From assembly GCA_009829735.1 (NCBI GenBank), contig CM020618.1, forward strand, positions 16,725,346 through 16,789,345: a stretch of 64,000 bases of DNA, read 5' to 3'. The stretch's first letter is position 1, and every line of letters begins with the position of its first letter. The notes beneath the pieces were generated by a model that had not been told where the DNA came from, made no database searches, and was given only the letters and a program-made list of their open reading frames with translations. The DNA is from Pyropia yezoensis (taxonomy: Eukaryota > Rhodophyta > Bangiophyceae > Bangiales > Bangiaceae). The position numbers and the translations under genes are program-made. This document shows positions 1 through 10,914 of the stretch, piece by piece.

Positions 1-1440
1 GGCTGGGGCTGAGTGGTGTCGTGTGGGAACTGACGCATCCATGTGAGTGTCGCTTTTTACGTCTACGCGAGGTCTGTTGTTCTTTGCGTCGGGCTCCCCG
101 TCTTCCTCTCCTTCTTTCGGTCCTCTGACCAACAGGTGTGAACGGGGGGAGAGCGGGTGCCCCGCTACCTGCGTGGCACTCTCTCTGCATTTCTCTTCAT
201 ACCAGATCTGAGAGGAACGCAATGTACGTTGTCGACCCTGCTCGGCCTCACTGCGCGCTTTCGGGAGGTCATCAGTGATGACATGGCGCGTAAGGGGCTG
301 GGGGGGCGGGAGGACGACGTGCGAATGCCCCGCAGTCGAAAGTTTCTTCATGTTTTTGACTACGGCTAAAGTACAAAAAATGTTCACATTGGACTCATTC
401 CAATACATCTCTTTTGGAAATGGAGCACAACGGACGGAAGGTAGCGCAATCGACATATCTCGGAACCACGGTCCTGGCAGTATGGCCAACTGAACGATGC
501 TCAAAGCCAAAGAACCTGATGTTTCTACGGTCATGCGCCACATGTGCTCACATGGAAAGAAATATAACCAAGTTCGTCCTTCACTCCTTTTCTCTGGAGG
601 TGATCAGCCCATGCCTCACGCGTTTGTGATGACCGCGGCGGGGGAACGAGCTTCCTCGTAGCAGGGAAGAGAAGTGATCGGACGCGGGGAGGGGATCGAG
701 TCACGGCGACGTCTGTTTCATCGGCCGGGGTCCGGTACACGGCTGGGGCATGGGGCAAGGTAACGGCGAGAGTGCGGATGAAGAGGACAGGGGAAAGGTC
801 GCAGAGTAACAGGGCAGAGCACGAGCGTAGCTACTGCGTTTGGGCCACGAAAGGCAGGCGCCTGCGAGCAGGGTAGTGGGGCGATGGCGTTAGCGCTCCC
901 GTCCACAAGACAGTGCACCCCTCGCTTTCGTGTGAATGAGAGCGCTGCCTTCGCAAACTCTTGCCTTTGTGCTTGTTTACAGCTGGAGTTCCCTGAAGAG
1001 ACGACACGACTTGATTGCCAGTACTGCGTTTGTCTCCGACGTGTGCTCAGGGTGCGCACTTGGTGGGTAAGTACTTGTGCCCAGATGCCAACGGGTCTTC
1101 AGTCGTCGACCCCTACTGCAACGCACTAGATTTGCGGCTTACCTTTATCACGGATCCATGTAGTTCCGTGGGAATGGGCTGTTTCTATATATCTGTCCCG
1201 CCCCCTGTACTGCATGGAATGCACGACTCGTTCAAGTCTTGGGGACCGTTGCAGTATGGGGAGAAATTGAGCCCATGTTCAGAAATAGCTCCATGGTCAT
1301 GGCTGATCATGGAACAATATTAGTCATAGTCCAAATCCTTGGGGGTCCGCTTGATCCTGGGGGGACTGGGGGGGACACACCCCCACAGACGCAATCCGGG
1401 GGGGTCGCGGTCCCCCCAGGTCGAATGAGCGTAGATTACG
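1..1440. other. No recognisable gene
   Basis: Only short unrelated reading frames are present, none with a recognisable domain. The stretch has mixed base composition and becomes C/G-rich with homopolymers near 1340-1440. The end of a gene lying to the left of the window cannot be excluded. Confidence 0.4.
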
Positions 1441-2482
1441 CCTGTGGTTGAACGGGTCGGAACAGAGCGCAGTGAGAGCCCATGGCTCGCGACCGAGTCA
1501 CGCGCTCGCCCGTGCCAGCCCCCCGGTGGCCCGTCAGATGGCCACCCGGCCACCCGCGGCCTGCCCGGCCCGCCCGCCCGTGCCAGCTCTGCGGCGCAGC
1601 TGCCCGCCCGTGGGCGTGGCCACAGCCCGCCTGCCGGCCGGACGGCGGGCCGGCGGGCCGGTCGGCTAGCTAGCCGCCCGTCGGGGCGCGCGCGGCCGGC
1701 CGGCCGGCACAGCAGCCCTGAGACCGCCGCGGCAGCTGCAGCTTGCCGCCGCCGCCGCCGGCCGCGCGCCGATACGCGAGACCCGAAGAGCGGGCTTGGG
1801 GGGGGGACGCGGGCGGGCTAGCGCAACGGTGCTCACGTCCCCGCCTCCCCCCCCCACCCCCAACCCTGATGTCGACATCCCACCGTTGGTCCTCGGCAGT
1901 GGGGGCAGGGCAGTGGCGTGTCGCTGGGCAGCGGTCCTTAAATGCCCGCCCCCGTCGACGGATGCCCGCCAGTGGACCGCCGCAGCGGCCGCGGGGCAGT
2001 GGCGAGTCACCGACATTGTCTTTACAAGCCCGCTCCCCCACCGGCCCCCCTCCACCCGCCGCCGCTGCCGTCACCGAAGTCCGTGGCCGCCTGCCGTGCT
2101 GCCCCGTCGACATCTTCTGCGTCTGCTGTGCGAGGCGTTGCTTCCCCGCCCCCTCCGTCACCGCCAGCCTCCTTCCCCGCCCGTAGGCTTTGCGTCTGGT
2201 CTGGTTCTCATCTCGTCGTCGCCGGCATCCCGCCCCTGTGGCGGCGGTGGCAGCGGTTGACTCCTGTCCCGGCCACCCCCCACCCCCCCCCCCCCCGCGC
2301 CCCCCCCCCTTCCTCTTCCTCTCGCCTTCTCCCTGTTCCTCCTCCCTCCCACTCTTTCCTCTTCTTCTTCGCTTGGCCATTCCTCCCCCTCCCCTTCTCT
2401 CTGCCCCCTTCCCTCCTTATATCCCGCCCCTTCTCCCTCCCTCCCTCCCGCCCTCACCCTTGCCCCCATCGGTGCGCCCTCC
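1441..2482. other. GC-rich region upstream of the MYB gene
   Basis: This is very GC-rich sequence with GGCC/CCGG clusters and, from about 2270, a pyrimidine-rich stretch (C and CCT/CTT runs) leading to the MYB start codon. It probably holds the promoter and 5' leader of the MYB gene. I saw no clear TATA box. Overlapping reading frames on both strands look like by-products of composition. Confidence 0.35.
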
Positions 2483-3225
2483 ATGCCGCCGGGGGGGCAC
2501 GACCGCCCCCGCCCAGGGGGGAGCGACCGCCCCCGCCAAGCGGGGAACGACCGCTCCCGGTCGGAGGGCATCCAACGCCCCCGCCGTGGCAACGGGTACG
2601 GCTCCCGCGGCGGCCTGTCGGTGCAGCAGCTCATCACGCCTCCCTTCCCTGCCGACGCATCCTATGCCACGATGGGCGGCGGCCGCGGCACGGGCGGGTT
2701 GCCGGTGCCCCAGCTGCCACTCTCGCCTCTGCGGTCCCTGCAGATGTCATCAGCAGTGTCATTGCAGGCACCGGGACTCCCACAATCACAAGCAATGCCG
2801 CCGCGGCCGCCGCCGCCCCCACCGCCGTCGCGGATGAACTCGTCTGGCTGTTCCCCTCCTGGGGGTTGTGGTGCTGGCGGGGGGGTGGGCGCCACCTACC
2901 TGCTAGGCGCGCCCGGCGCCACTGGGGACCCCCGCGGGGGCGACGGGGATGCCGGGGAGGGGGTTGGCAGAGGCGGCGCGACGGGCCCGTTTGGCGGTGG
3001 CGGCGGCCTAGGCGGGGTGCCCCGCGCCTTCCAGGGCACCCCCGGGGGTGGCAGAGCACGCCCGTCGTCGGCTATTGAGCGGTGGGGCCTGGCGCGTGGC
3101 GGGCCCGCCACCCGACCTGCCGCCTATACCGACGCGGGCTACTGGCGGGACCCGGCCGACCCGGCGGCCGCCGCCCACCCCCCTTGGTCTCCCGCCGCCG
3201 ACCCGGCTGCGGCCGACCGAGCGGC

Positions 3226-3288
<63 letters not shown>

Positions 3289-4615
3289 AGCGGAACGACG
3301 GTCCCCACACCAGCCGGGGCCCGTGCCCCCCGCGCCTCCACCACCGCCCCGACCGCCGGCCCCCCCCCCCGGCTCGTTCCACCCGGCCCCCGTCGGTGGC
3401 GGTGTCGGCCTTGGCGTTGGCCACATGGACGGCGGGGGCCGGGTGTGCATGGCACAACGGCCACTGCCGCCGCCGCCACCCCCCGCCAACGGCACGAAGG
3501 GGAAGGAGGTCAAACGGCGGGGCCCGTGGAAGCCCGACGAGGATGCGAAACTGAAGCATCTGGTCACCCAGTACGGCGCCGGCCGTTGGACGATCATCTC
3601 GAAGAACATCCCGGGGCGGACGGGCAAGCAGGCGCGGGAGCGGTGGTTGAACCAGCTGTCCTCTGATGTGCGTCGCACGCCGTGGACGACCGCAGAGGAC
3701 GCGGTCATTGTAGAGACGCAAGCCCGGTGGGGCAACAAGTGGTCGCGGATTGCCAAGCTCCTCAACGGGCGGGTGGACAACCACGTCAAGAACCGGTGGA
3801 ACACGACGCTCTCGAAACAGCGCCATCAAAGGTGCCCAAGCGAGTGGGACGTGAAGCGGGCGGTGGCGTGGGCGCTAAAGCACCCTCAGGAACAGCCCCC
3901 GCCGGGAGGGGAGGTTGACGGACGGGACGCGCTTGCCGGGGGGGTGGGGGGGGTGGCGGGGGCGCCAGGGCATACCCGGAGTGGGGGGGGGGGGGAGTGG
4001 CGTCCCGATGCGTGGGTGGGGGTGATGCCCGTCCAGCAGGGGGTGGGGGATGGCGCAGAGGGCGCCACCGCCCCGCTCCTTGCGACCGCCCCGCTCCCCA
4101 CCGCCAGTCCCGCGGCTGGCGGCCACTGGGGTGGGGGGGGCGGCGGGTATGTGGGCACCCTCGGCGGCCAGAACCCACAGGGCGGGCAGGGAGGCGGCGG
4201 CGTCGGCGGCGGTGCCTACCCCGCTACCCACCACGCCTACGAACCGCCGTCAACCGTGAATTCGTTGTATGACGGTAGTGGTGGCGGTGGGGGTGGTGCT
4301 CGCAGACATAGTGGAGGTGCTGGTGGTGGCGGAGGTGGCGGTGGCGACCACTACCTGTCCGGCGTGGTCGGCGCGTCGCCCATCACGGCGTATGGCCTTG
4401 CAGCTGCAGCTGGGGACGGCTCGCACGGGGCTGTCGCGACGCTAGTGTTGACCGGCGGCCAGGGGGGGGGGGGGGGGCCGGGCCGTCTGGTAGCGGCGGT
4501 CGAGCCAGCGGCGGCGGCGGCGGCGGCGGTGGCGGCGGCGGTGGCGGTGGCGGCGGCGGCGGTGGCGGTGGTGGTGGGTGGGGCGAACAGCGGTGGGACG
4601 AACAGCCCCACCTGA
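2483..4615 (+). CDS. R2R3-MYB transcription factor
   Basis: This is a nuclear DNA-binding transcriptional regulator of 710 residues. Two MYB repeats lie at about residues 342-450. The first has RRGPWKPDED and its three tryptophans (GPWK, GRWTII, RWLNQL). The second has TPWTTAED, NKWSRIAKLL and VDNHVKNRWNT, so both repeats keep the full tryptophan set. The rest is low complexity: a Pro/Gly-rich N-terminal third, a poly-Ala run from a (GCG)n microsatellite at about 3227-3289, and a Gly/Ala-rich C-terminus. Such long tails are unusual against compact plant MYBs but match this genome's style. The first ATG of the open frame was taken as start; no homology anchors it, so the true N-terminus may differ. 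No intron is needed. The identity of the MYB domain is near certain; target genes cannot be inferred. Confidence 0.93.
3227..3289 (+). repeat. (GCG)n microsatellite inside the MYB gene
   Basis: About twenty nearly perfect GCG triplets encode poly-Ala in the MYB frame. The other frames of the same DNA read as poly-Gly or poly-Arg, which explains the long antisense and shadow frames here. The run probably varies in length. Confidence 0.9.
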
Positions 4616-6860
4616 CGTCGGCACCCGCCGATGGCGGCGGCGTGCCAGTTGGTGCCGCCTTCCCCAACCGGTGGGCGGGGATCTGATAACTTTTTTTTTC
4701 TTCATTGGATGCCTGTTTTAATACTTCATTGCCTGTTGTGTTTTATTTCTTGTTTCTTTATTGCCTGTTTTATTGTTCAATGTCGTTGCGCGGTCTTTCT
4801 TGTCCTCTCTTCTTCCCTTTTTTTTTCTCTTCTTCTTGTTCCTATAGTCTTCTTCCTCTCCTTCTGTGCCAGCCACACAATGTTGACAACCTCTGGCCAC
4901 ACAAAAAGCAGCCCACTGGGGGGCGGCAACCAAATAGAGGAGATAGGCAAACAGGCGATCCAGAGGCGTCAGGTGGGGGTGTGGACGGGCCGCAAGAGAC
5001 CCATCGCTGACGGCACCCGCCCCCACCCCCCCCCCCGGCCCCTGACACCTTGCCGCGCGACGCGTGATCAGCGGCCGGTGCCCACCGCGCGCGGGAGGCG
5101 GCCGGCGACCGCCGCATCCCGCACGTCCCCACCCTCTGTGACGATCCACAGTGCGGAGACGGTTGCGCGTGCAGCCTGCTGCAGCGCACAGTGCCAATGA
5201 CAGGCGGCGGCCCATCAAGGGCGCGAGGCGAGTCGTGGTGCACTGCTCCTGAGCCTCCACCTCCACCCCCCCCCCCCCCCCCCCACGACAACCACCCAGC
5301 TGTCCGGTCTGCAGGCCGAGCACGACTGTGCGCAGTCATGGGGCTCCATATGGCAGGGATAGAGAGAAAGAGCCGTGGCAGAGATTGAGTGGAGCACAAT
5401 CATTGATTTCTCAGAAGAATATTTGGATTTCTGGCCTGCAGACGTTTGAGACGATACGAATGAGGTTGGTGGTGGGAGGGAGGGGGCGGGCAAGGCGTGG
5501 GGTGGCGTGATTGGCCAACCAACCCGGCAAGCGGATTGGCCGTCGCGCCTCGGCTGTGGGGCCGCTGCCGTCTGGCTCGCGAGGGCGGATCAAACACGCA
5601 ACGAACCACAACGCAGCAGGTATGAGGCCCATTGTCGGTGTGTTAGCCAACGACAGAGGAGGGTCGCCAGAGCAACTGACTGGCGTTGAGTGGCGGGGTG
5701 AGGGGGGGGGGGCGAACGGCGAGCTGGGTCAGTGCTCGCGTGGGCTACACATGGTGGAAGGTCTCTTGATCAAAGCAGGCCTCACTGCGACTCCGCCGCC
5801 GCTCAAGCGGACTTTGTGGCGGCCGCGCGACAGCCTCTGTCACTGGCCGCCAGCGCAGCTACGCTGGTGATCCTTGAAGCGGGATCTTCAAGAAGCCTCT
5901 CTCTTTGCCGTTACGCTTGAGCGCGCCTTGTCCAACACATGGACGGAAAAAGTATATATTTCTTCATCTGGCTTTAGTTCATCCATTGATCAATTCGTTA
6001 ATTCTTCATACCGTTTATATGCAATGTATTCCATTTTTGAACGTAGAAGTGCAGGGCAAAGTAGCGACCTTTCAGCGCTCCTTGCAATGCCCAAGAGTAC
6101 TCCCTCCTTAAAGCGATTGCCACTCCGCCGTTGGGAGGTGCCCTAAGTCTCCTCTTGCGCAGTGTCCACCGCTTCCGTCTGGCAGGAGAGCTCCTTGTCG
6201 CGGCGGGGGCAAAGATGGGGCTGGGGAGCGGTTCGCCCCGTGCCAGTGCAGTATTTTTTCGCTGGCCAGACCACCGGCGGGACCGCGGCTGCCGCTGCGG
6301 CCGTATCTCACAGCCTTGTCGAGAGACTAGCATGAGGGGGGGGGAAGTAGCCACCGCCCGGCCGCAGATGTCGGCCGCATGTCAACCACGCATATCCAGC
6401 CACAGACCGCCGTGCCCCGTGGGAGCGCGCTCGCACGGCGAGGCCCTCGAGTGGTGCATCACAGGCGTTCTTCCATGTCGACGACTGAGCTATAACTATG
6501 TCATGCTGGCAAGCCTCGCCGCGTTCCATCGCGATAGATATTGCGCATCCCCCAAAAAGTAGCTCGTGTACGTTGTCATGCGTGACATGCAATGCAACAT
6601 GAGCCGTGCATGACCTCTGCCCGTCACGACTACGACCAATCGAGCAATCGCTTTTTAGATGGCGGGCCTCGCCGGCCGCTTCTTGTCGGCGCTTCGACGA
6701 GGTGGAGCCGCCTCCACGAGGCGCCGAACAGTTCAAGAGCGCACCTCCGGGGAAGTGCTTTCTCTTCGTCTCCGTCCATCAACCCGGCCCGTTTGAGCTC
6801 ACCATCCAGCGCACCCCCCGCTCAGCATCTTCTCTCCCCGATCCAGAGCACCCTCCACCA
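4616..6860. other. Intergenic; T-rich tract after the MYB gene
   Basis: A pyrimidine/T-rich tract at about 4688-4860 follows the MYB stop and probably belongs to its 3' untranslated region. The rest alternates GC-rich and AT-rich patches (AT-rich at 5930-6100). I recognised no protein or RNA gene. Confidence 0.35.
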
Positions 6861-7130
6861 CCACGGGCGCTTGATGGCGCAGTCTAGCCCCTCCTCCGGT
6901 GGGTCACCCCCCTCTTGCCCAGGCTCCGGCGGGGACCACCGCCGACGATGCAGGCACACCGTCGACCGCCGTCCGTACCGCGGCGGCCTCTTCATCCCCA
7001 TCTTACACTCCCCCCCTACTAGCTTCCCCAACCAAGACAAGGCCGGCCAAGAAGGGCAAGCGCCAGACGCCGGCCAAGTCGCGCGTGCGAAGCTGGAAGC
7101 CCGGCGAGTGCGTGGGCCTCTGTAACACCG
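6860..7130 (+). pseudogene. Possible basic DNA-binding fragment
   Basis: A short plus-strand frame encodes a basic segment (PAKKGKRQTPAKSRVRSW) followed by WKPGECVGLCNTAV. The spacing of W, E and L loosely recalls the first helix of Myb/SANT or trihelix domains found in transposon-associated proteins. It breaks off at about 7130, where the minus-strand coiled-coil fragment begins. The resemblance is weak and only one helix could be matched. Confidence 0.2.
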
Positions 7131-7428
7131 CCGTGGGGGGAACAAGACGGGGTACCGTCGGGTGGCGTGTTGACATCAGCACTGCCATTGCGTCCTCCGT
7201 ACGCTCTTGACGTGCGTCGAGTTCGGTGAACCGGGCCTCGATGCGAGCCAATGATGCCATCAGGGAATCCCCTGGTGAAGGTGGCGGCGGAGTGAGGTCG
7301 GCCGAAGGCGGTTGAGGCAGGCCGCCGCCACCTGCCGTCCGAGCCGTACCAAACGTCGATCCGGCACCGGAGAGCATCGGCGTCTCAATGTTGTCGATCG
7401 GGTTACCGATCCCGGTTCCCGTGTTCAC
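7003..7428 (-). pseudogene. Possible gag-like coiled-coil fragment
   Basis: The minus strand encodes a Pro-rich segment and then a charged heptad-like stretch (SLARIEARFTELDARQER, continuing TEDAMAVLM) typical of a short coiled coil. No ATG precedes it in frame; the open stretch starts after a TGA. LTR-like DNA lies immediately upstream on the same strand (7440-8060), so it could be the start of gag from a decayed retroelement. No zinc knuckle or capsid motif is visible. Function is unproven. Confidence 0.25.
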
Positions 7429-7439
7429 CCCCGGCGTCG

Positions 7440-8060
7440 ACGTCGACGCCGATCAGTCATATTGAGCGTTCCCCGTCTCTTGGGTAGACACAGTCACAAT
7501 CAGTCAACCGACGTAACGGCCACCACAATTAAGAGAGCGAGGGGGTAGGTTGGGGAGAGTAACAGTAGATCGCAGTCAAATGTAACCACTCATCACAATC
7601 AACCAGATCGCAACACCACGAGTACAAGAAAAAGACCGGCTCCCTATCCGTGTGCCAGGGCCGAAGACAGCGTCACCACAAGGGTGACGGAAACCCGTCC
7701 CCTGCTGCTCCACCAACGTAGCACAATAGGGAACCATCGCACGTCCACTCTCAGGGAACACTCACCAGGGGGGATCGGCACCAACGTCACCGGGAGGCCA
7801 AGATTGCTGTCCTTCGAGCGCAAGCCACGGGACCAAGATGGGAGCCCAAATGGGAGGGGTTTGTTGTTCTACCATGGCCGGCGGTGGATTCGTCGCCGGC
7901 CCCCTCTTTATAAACCCTCTGAGACACCACTAACTACCCTCCACCCCAAGATGCAAGTCCCTCTGGTCATACGTAACTCGCAGATACCGTGACCATTACG
8001 GGCTCCCAAACTGAAAGTTAAGGGATAGCAGTAGTCCCCCTAATCTAGGGTCACAATACG
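7440..8060 (-). mobile_element. LTR-like sequence, minus strand
   Basis: Moderate-GC DNA here contains TTTATAAA read on the minus strand (7914-7907), a possible TGG-starting primer-binding site near 7530, and a downstream gag-like fragment. This is the layout of a 5' LTR plus leader. No second LTR was found in the window and the TG...CA ends are not certain, so this is tentative. Confidence 0.25.
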
Positions 8061-8084
8061 GTCATCCATAGTGCTGCACACCTC

Positions 8085-8700
8085 CCCCCTCCTCCACCGC
8101 GGCCGGTGCGGTGGCGCCGGCAGTAGACGGGGGGTGAGGCGGGGGGAAGGGGCACGTACACGACCGCCATTCAAGCCGTCCCCCCGCCTAACTCTCCTTC
8201 CCTCCACCGCGGTCGGCGGGGCGGTGGCGCTGGCGGCCGACGGGATGTGGGGGGTTGGGGGGGGTGGATACTACAGCCGCTAAGCCCGTCGCCGATGGCG
8301 CGGCGGTGCCGCCGGCGGCCGACGGGTTGTGGGGGGGTGGCGGGAGTGGACACCACAGCCGCTGAAGCTGTCGCTCCCACAAAATCCCCCCGCTCGGCCG
8401 GTGGGCGGGCGATGGGGGGGGGGGGGCGGAGCCGGACGGCACCGGCGCTAGAGCCGTCGCAGCCGCCAGTTCCTCCCGCATCGGCGGCGGCGGGTGCGGT
8501 GGCGCCACCTCCTCCCCCCTCGGTCGCGGCGGGGGCGGTAGCGGCGGCGGCGGGTGCCCGGGGGAGGGCGTGGGCGGACCCGGACAGCACCGCCGCTGGG
8601 GCCGTCTTTGCAACTGGGGACGGTGGCGGCGGCGGTGGACGGGGGGGCGGGTGTGAGGGGGGCGGCCGGGCACGCCCGCCCGTGCACAACCACTGTTCAA
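8085..8700. repeat. Degenerate tandem repeats, period about 95 bp
   Basis: Several units share a block like CACCGCGGyCGG, then GCGGTGGCGCyGGCGGCCGACGGG, then GGATACTACAGCCGC or ACACCACAGCCGC, then AAGCCGTC or AGCTGTCGC. Units near 8090, 8205, 8298 and beyond can be aligned by eye with substitutions and small indels. Long frames cross the array on both strands, but none has a recognisable domain. Confidence 0.5.
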
Positions 8701-8932
8701 GCCGTTGCCTCCGCCACCTCCCTCGACCATCGCCAGGGCGGGGGCGGTGGCGGCTCCTCGGCACCGCATGTGGAGGAATCCTGTGGTGTCTGCTCGCGCT
8801 TTGTCCACCGTCTATGACCTGTATGTTCAAGACGACGGTGTCGCGCGGGACGAAAGCCCCCAGCGCCGGGAGTGTGTGCGCACTGTTCTGCAGCCGAGTC
8901 TGTAGTCGGCTCAGAGGCAGACGTTGGTGCAC

Positions 8933-10645
8933 CCAGTCTCTCGCGATTGCTCACGTCTCCGTTAACTACTGTGGACTGCGGGTCGACCTGTCCGTAGCGA
9001 GGTTTGTCACCTGCTGAAGGTCCCGGCGCTAAAGGCTCGGTAAGGGAATCCTGATGCCACGTTACCGAGAAAATACCGAGATCTGTAACTAGATCTGTAC
9101 CTGCTGAAAGTCTCTATTAAAGGAGCTTCGCTAGTGGCACTAACTGTCCGGCGGCTCTGTATCAGGGGTTGTCAATCGTACCACTTTGGGTCAAGCGTAG
9201 GAGTATTGAGTGGAATTAGAGATCCGCAAACGCGTACCGGCGTGTCGTCGACTGCGAGCGAGCGACTTGTCGAAACTCGCGTGAAAGAGCGTACTTTGCT
9301 CAAGTATTTTATTCCATTATATCTGGCAAGCGTACTGTCAAAAATGCCGCAAATAGCGTACCGAAATCGTACTTTTGGGAATCATGGTCGGAACGAGGAC
9401 TCACAAAGCCTTCCTCAGTGCCGTGAACTCCCCAATTGGTCTCATTGCGGCTGATATCCGTCCGAGTAACGATGGTTATTGTCCTTTGGCCGTGGGAACG
9501 GCATACAGTGCGTACGCGATTATATCGGGCTCGTTTATATCCACCCTGGATATGAACGAGCCGAACAACGCACGAGAGAGCTCCTCAGCTCTGTACAGCA
9601 AGATTCCAATAGTGTATTTCTTCGAGCCCGTTCTGGAGCATTGCAAAAATCTACAGCACTTATCGATTTCCACTGCGCTGCGAACGCGCACCACCTGCCA
9701 ACATCACTGTGCTACGGATGGGAAATCGGCGACGCCACGGGTGTCATCCGCGTCGCCCGCTTCTCTCGCCTGGTACCGCTCTTTCGACGCTTCACCCTTT
9801 GAGAACGCCCATATGGACGTCTCAGCCGTCGTTGCCTTGATGGCCAACACGTCGCTGGCGGACGAGTTGATGGGGGTGGACACGCCAGACCGCGTGCGCG
9901 CGGCGCAGCGGTGGATGGATGCTGAGAGCGACTTCGCTGCGATTGAAGAGACAATGGATATGGTTCTGGACGGGGAGGAGGACGACCTGTGAGTGTTTTT
10001 CTACACACTTTTATTGTATTTGTTTTACGCTTGCCCCCACATCATTCACTTGTCCAGATACAACCTCCGTGCGTCGTACCGCCTCCGTCTGCGTCACGTC
10101 ACCTGCGTGCCCCTCCGTACCCTGCCGGTCCCCTTGTACTCCCCATCTGCGGCCATGAGTTTCGGTTGGGCTCCATTCTCGCGAGCCCCCCCCGCACTTT
10201 TCGGTTGAGCACCGTTCTCGCGAGCCCCCCCCGCATCCCCATCCCGCTCCGCCGCCCCCCCCCCGCATCTCTCCTCCTTGACGATCCTCCCAGTCGCAGA
10301 CGAGGTCCGCCTCCTCTGTACGCCCGTCCCCTTCACATTTTTCCTGGCCAAGTCAGAACAGGCATTTTCGTACTTTGTAGGCTCGTTGTCGCGGTTCCTC
10401 TCGCCACCTGACACATTACTGCACTTGGTGGTACATCAAGTCGGAACAGTACTGTTCCGACTCCAAATGGTGCGGTACAGAAGTGGGCTACTTCCTCGGG
10501 AGACCCCTAGATATGATCGCGTACGCACTGTACCTGGCAACACTCCCCTTGAGATGCGAACCGTGACACGACGCAGCCCTTCAACGAGACCAGCCACACC
10601 CCCACCACCGTCACCTTCGCGAATTTCCACCGTGCCCCTTCCGCG
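8933..10645. other. Intergenic with hairpins and a palindrome
   Basis: A hairpin sits at 9528-9562 (16-base arms with one mismatch). A short direct repeat (TTCTCGCGAGCCCCCCCCGC) occurs twice at about 10176-10235. A 24-base perfect palindrome lies at 10439-10462. A plus-strand frame (9375-9992) ends in a plausible acidic segment (EETMDMVLDGEEDDL) followed directly by GTGAGT, so a coding end or splice donor is possible, but its N-terminal part crosses the hairpin and nothing in it is recognised. Confidence 0.35.
10439..10462. repeat. 24-bp perfect palindrome
   Basis: Each arm reads AGTCGGAACAGT and the two halves are exactly self-complementary. It lies about 185 bases upstream of the ATG of the AtpI-guanylate kinase gene. 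It could be a dimeric factor-binding site or the core of a fold-back element. Confidence 0.6.
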
Positions 10646-10869
10646 ATGGCTGTCCACCCCTCCTCACTGCATTCCCCGCACTTGCCTTCTTGTCCCCCCT
10701 CGGTCGCTCCCGCCAATCCCCACCTCCCATCCCCTATGGCGCCATTGCTCTTTGCACCGCCCGCCCCCGTGGTGCCCACCGCTGGGCGGGTGGCCGGCCC
10801 CCACCGTGCCGTCGACTGGCATGGCGGCTGGCGGGGGGCGTCCCTACTAGGGGGGCGTCCCCGGCGCGC

Positions 10870-10914
<45 letters not shown>

